Assembly (NCBI GenBank): GCA_024695465.1 | Contig: JAILID010000017.1 | Location: 1-43,377, forward strand | Source: Lachnospiraceae bacterium | Lineage (GTDB): Bacteria > Bacillota > Clostridia > Lachnospirales > Lachnospiraceae | Length of the DNA stretch: 43,377 nucleotides | Direction of reading: 5' to 3' | Shown here: piece by piece, positions 41,286 through 43,377 of the stretch | Position numbering within the stretch: the first letter of the stretch is position 1 | Layout of the letters: each line of letters opens with the position of its first letter | Program-made: the position numbers and the translations under genes | Notes under the pieces: generated by a model | What the model saw: the letters and a program-made list of their open reading frames with translations, nothing else | Told to the model about the DNA's origin: nothing | Databases searched by the model: none

Positions 41286-42797
41286 ATGGAGCTTATCAGG
41301 CTTCTTGAAAAAACAGAGTTTCAGCTTATTAAAGGAGACATTCACAGCAAGGTCAGTGCTATTGTTTTTGATTCGAGAAAGGCGGCGCCAGGCTGTCTTT
41401 TCGTATGTATTGCGGGAACCGTAAGCGACGGGCACCGCTATATTCAGGATGTAATCGCGAAGGGAGCTTCTGTTATCCTTGTTCAGGAGGATCATATCGG
41501 AGGATGGGAAGAAGAGGCGGAGGAAGAAGAGGGTTATGAGATCCCGGACGGGGTAGCGCTTGTAAGCGCGCCGGATACCCGAAAGGCTCTGGCCGCCGTT
41601 TCAGCCGTCTGGTTTGACTATCCTTCGGAAAAGATCAGGGTGATCGGTATTACCGGGACAAAAGGCAAAACGACCACGACCTATATGGTTAAGTCGATCC
41701 TTGATTCTGCCGGGATTCCTTCCGGTTTGATCGGTACGATTGAGATTCTGACCGGGAAGAGACAGATTCCCGCTTCCCACACGACTCCGGAATCGTATCT
41801 CGTGCAGCAGTATCTGGCTGAAATGGTTGAAGCCGGGATGAAGGCCTGCGTCATGGAAGTTTCTTCTCAGGCGCTCAAAATGAATCGTACAGCCGGGATC
41901 AGCTTTGAGCTGGGCGTCTTTACCAATCTCTCGGAAGATCATATCGGTCCCAACGAACATGAGGATTTTGAAGATTATCGGCATTGCAAGAGTCTCCTTT
42001 TCAGCCAGAGCCGGGAAGCCATCGTGAACCTTGATGACGAAAACGCTCCTTATATGATGAATGCAGCCGCCTGTCCGGTTCGAACCTATGGAATCGACTC
42101 GGAAAGGGCGGATATCAGAGCGGTCTCCATCACTCCCTTCCGGGAAGGAGGAAAGCTTGGGGTGGTCTTTGAGACGGAGGGAGATATTCATTTTCCTGTG
42201 AAGCTGTATCTTCCGGGAAGATTTTCGGTTTATAATGCTTTGACGGCTATTTCCATCTGCCGGCATTTCGGTGTTTCCGGAGAGAAAATCCAGGAGGCTC
42301 TTTTATCCGCCCGGGCAAAGGGACGGGTCGAGCTGCTGCATGTCTCCGACGATTTTACCCTTATGATCGATTACGCCCACAACGCCATGGCGCTGAAAAG
42401 CCTTCTTTCGGCCCTTAGGGTGTATAAGCCAAGACGCCTTATCTGCGTTTTTGGCTGCGGAGGCAATCGCGACAGGAACCGCCGTTTTGATATGGGCGAG
42501 ACGTCGGGTCTGATGTCGGATTATACAATTATCACGTCGGACAATCCGCGTTTCGAGGAGCCGGAGGCTATCATCGAGGATATCAGAAGCGGTATTGAAA
42601 AAACGGACGGCGCCTATACGGCGATTATCGACCGCAAAGAAGCTATCCGTTACGCGATTCAACATGGGGAGCCGGGAGATATCATCATTATCGCCGGCAA
42701 GGGGCATGAGGACTATCAGGAAATAAAAGGCGTCAAATACCCGATGGATGACCGCGTCCTGGTTCGGGAAATACTGGAAGAAGATGCTTTACGCTGA
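41286..42797 (+). CDS. murE: UDP-N-acetylmuramoyl-L-alanyl-D-glutamate--2,6-diaminopimelate ligase
   Basis: This protein of about 503 residues adds meso-diaminopimelate to the peptidoglycan precursor in the cytoplasm. The three Mur ligase domains are visible: a substrate-binding start with FDSRKAAPGCLFVCIAG, the ATP-binding GITGTKGKTTTTYM, SHTTPESYLVQ, the VMEVSSQALKMNR and NLSEDHIGPNEH blocks, and a C-terminal domain with FGCGGNRDRNRR and DNPR near residue 419. DNPR is the recognition motif for meso-diaminopimelate, which agrees with lysA in this window. Two ATGs occur in tandem, 41283 and 41286; the second lies 6 bases from GGGAGG and is preferred. The gene overlaps priA by 14 bases. Confidence 0.97.
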   Translation: MELIRLLEKTEFQLIKGDIHSKVSAIVFDSRKAAPGCLFVCIAGTVSDGHRYIQDVIAKGASVILVQEDHIGGWEEEAEEEEGYEIPDGVALVSAPDTRKALAAVSAVWFDYPSEKIRVIGITGTKGKTTTTYMVKSILDSAGIPSGLIGTIEILTGKRQIPASHTTPESYLVQQYLAEMVEAGMKACVMEVSSQALKMNRTAGISFELGVFTNLSEDHIGPNEHEDFEDYRHCKSLLFSQSREAIVNLDDENAPYMMNAAACPVRTYGIDSERADIRAVSITPFREGGKLGVVFETEGDIHFPVKLYLPGRFSVYNALTAISICRHFGVSGEKIQEALLSARAKGRVELLHVSDDFTLMIDYAHNAMALKSLLSALRVYKPRRLICVFGCGGNRDRNRRFDMGETSGLMSDYTIITSDNPRFEEPEAIIEDIRSGIEKTDGAYTAIIDRKEAIRYAIQHGEPGDIIIIAGKGHEDYQEIKGVKYPMDDRVLVREILEEDALR

Positions 42798-43377
42798 TGT
42801 GATCGTCAATATCTTTACGGATGCGCTGGACCGGCCTTTCAGCTATCTGGTCCCGGAAGAGATGGAGGGCGAAATTGTGCCGGGCTCCAAGGTCATGGTT
42901 CCTTTCGGGACAAACCGAACGGTTGACGCATTTGTCACAGGTCTTTCGGACAGCTGTTCATATGATCCTGAGAAGATAAAAAAAATCCTGAAAGTTTATA
43001 CAGGTGAGGAAACAGTTGACGCCCGTCTTATCCGGCTTGCCGATTGGATGCGGAGAACCTATGGCGGCGTTATGGCCCAGGCCTTAAAAACGGTGCTTCC
43101 GACGAAAAAAAGGATAAAAAGAAGGGCGGAAGCTTCTTCCGTCTTCAACGAGGTTCCCGTATATTCACCGGCTCTTTTATCGAGCGGGCAGAAGCGGACC
43201 GTCGAGGAGATTTTTGCCGAGTGGGAAAGGGAGCATCCCAGACCGGTCCTCATCCGCGGAGTCACAGGGAGCGGAAAAACCCTGATCTATATGGAACTCA
43301 TTCAGAAAACGCTGGATGAGGGAAAAGATGTTATTGTTATGGTTCCGGAAATCTCCCTGACCCGGCAGACGGTTCTT
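42784..43377 (+). CDS. priA: Primosomal protein N' (replication restart helicase), 5' part
   Basis: The frame runs from ATG 42784 to the edge of the window, 198 codons without a stop, so the protein continues beyond. PriA recognises stalled forks and loads the replicative helicase. The N-terminal DNA-binding part starts with YADVIVNIFTDALDRPFSYLVP, typical of PriA, then GSKVMVPFGTNRTVDAFV. The Walker A motif GVTGSGKTLIYMELI and VMVPEISLTRQT open the helicase core. The start overlaps the end of murE, with the in-gene sequence GGAAGAAG as a weak ribosome binding site. The neighbour order murE-priA is common in Clostridia (recalled). Confidence 0.96.
   Translation, partial: MLYADVIVNIFTDALDRPFSYLVPEEMEGEIVPGSKVMVPFGTNRTVDAFVTGLSDSCSYDPEKIKKILKVYTGEETVDARLIRLADWMRRTYGGVMAQALKTVLPTKKRIKRRAEASSVFNEVPVYSPALLSSGQKRTVEEIFAEWEREHPRPVLIRGVTGSGKTLIYMELIQKTLDEGKDVIVMVPEISLTRQTVL

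Overview
The window looks like a chromosomal segment of a Gram-positive, low-to-mid GC anaerobe of the Clostridia, most likely the Lachnospiraceae. This is inferred from gene content and order: rplS next to signal peptidase I, a DNPR-type (meso-diaminopimelate) MurE followed directly by priA, an ECF vitamin transporter S component, a type III pantothenate kinase, purine-rich Shine-Dalgarno sites, and a sortase-anchored surface protein with SpaA/Cna-B domains. There is no integrase, transposase, phage structural gene or CRISPR array. I named families from remembered sequence motifs only; no database search was run.

Layout. (1) 1-6.3 kb, plus strand: the end of glf (UDP-galactopyranose mutase), a guanylate kinase-like gene, serC behind a structured leader, a DUF1015 gene, a beta-CASP metallo-beta-lactamase and aroC, closed by a strong terminator. 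(2) 6.4-11.4 kb: a minus-strand lactonase-like beta-propeller, a rhomboid-fold membrane protein with a zinc-binding tail, lysA, and an exported divergent NodB-fold protein. (3) 11.6-12.8 kb: rplS with a hairpin leader, and signal peptidase I. (4) 12.8-21 kb: one giant surface protein (about 2584 residues). It combines an NlpC/P60-like cysteine hydrolase domain, SpaA/Cna-B domains, a ricin-like lectin nested inside one of them, nine VaFE-like repeats and an NPKTG sorting signal. Its promoter is followed at once by two terminator-like hairpins. (5) 21.1-26.6 kb: a surface carbohydrate cluster with a sialidase-fold lipoprotein, a cytoplasmic GH13 enzyme and two paralogous NodB-fold proteins, one with a disrupted metal site. 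(6) 26.7-29 kb: tRNA-Glu, a small putative HTH protein and a polyprenyl-phosphate sugar-1-phosphate transferase with a 36-bp duplication at its 3' end. (7) 29.2-35.9 kb: chorismate mutase, Ppx/GppA, Ppk1, a guanine-deaminase-like pseudoenzyme, coaX and a PanT-like ECF S component. (8) 36-38.9 kb: eno and a convergent purine permease. (9) 39-43.4 kb: tRNA-Leu, uppP, a carbamate kinase with altered motifs, murE and the start of priA.

How the genes fit together. Much of the window serves the envelope: undecaprenyl phosphate recycling (uppP), DAP/lysine branch (lysA, murE), initiation of a surface glycan (sugar transferase, glf), glycan tailoring (NodB-fold proteins) and a large wall-anchored adhesin. 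The rest is core metabolism: serine and aromatic amino acids, polyphosphate turnover, CoA precursor uptake and activation, glycolysis, translation and replication restart. The most unusual items are the giant surface protein with its leader, the set of decayed or altered enzymes (NodB paralogs, guanine-deaminase-like, rhomboid-like and carbamate kinase-like proteins), and several structured leaders.
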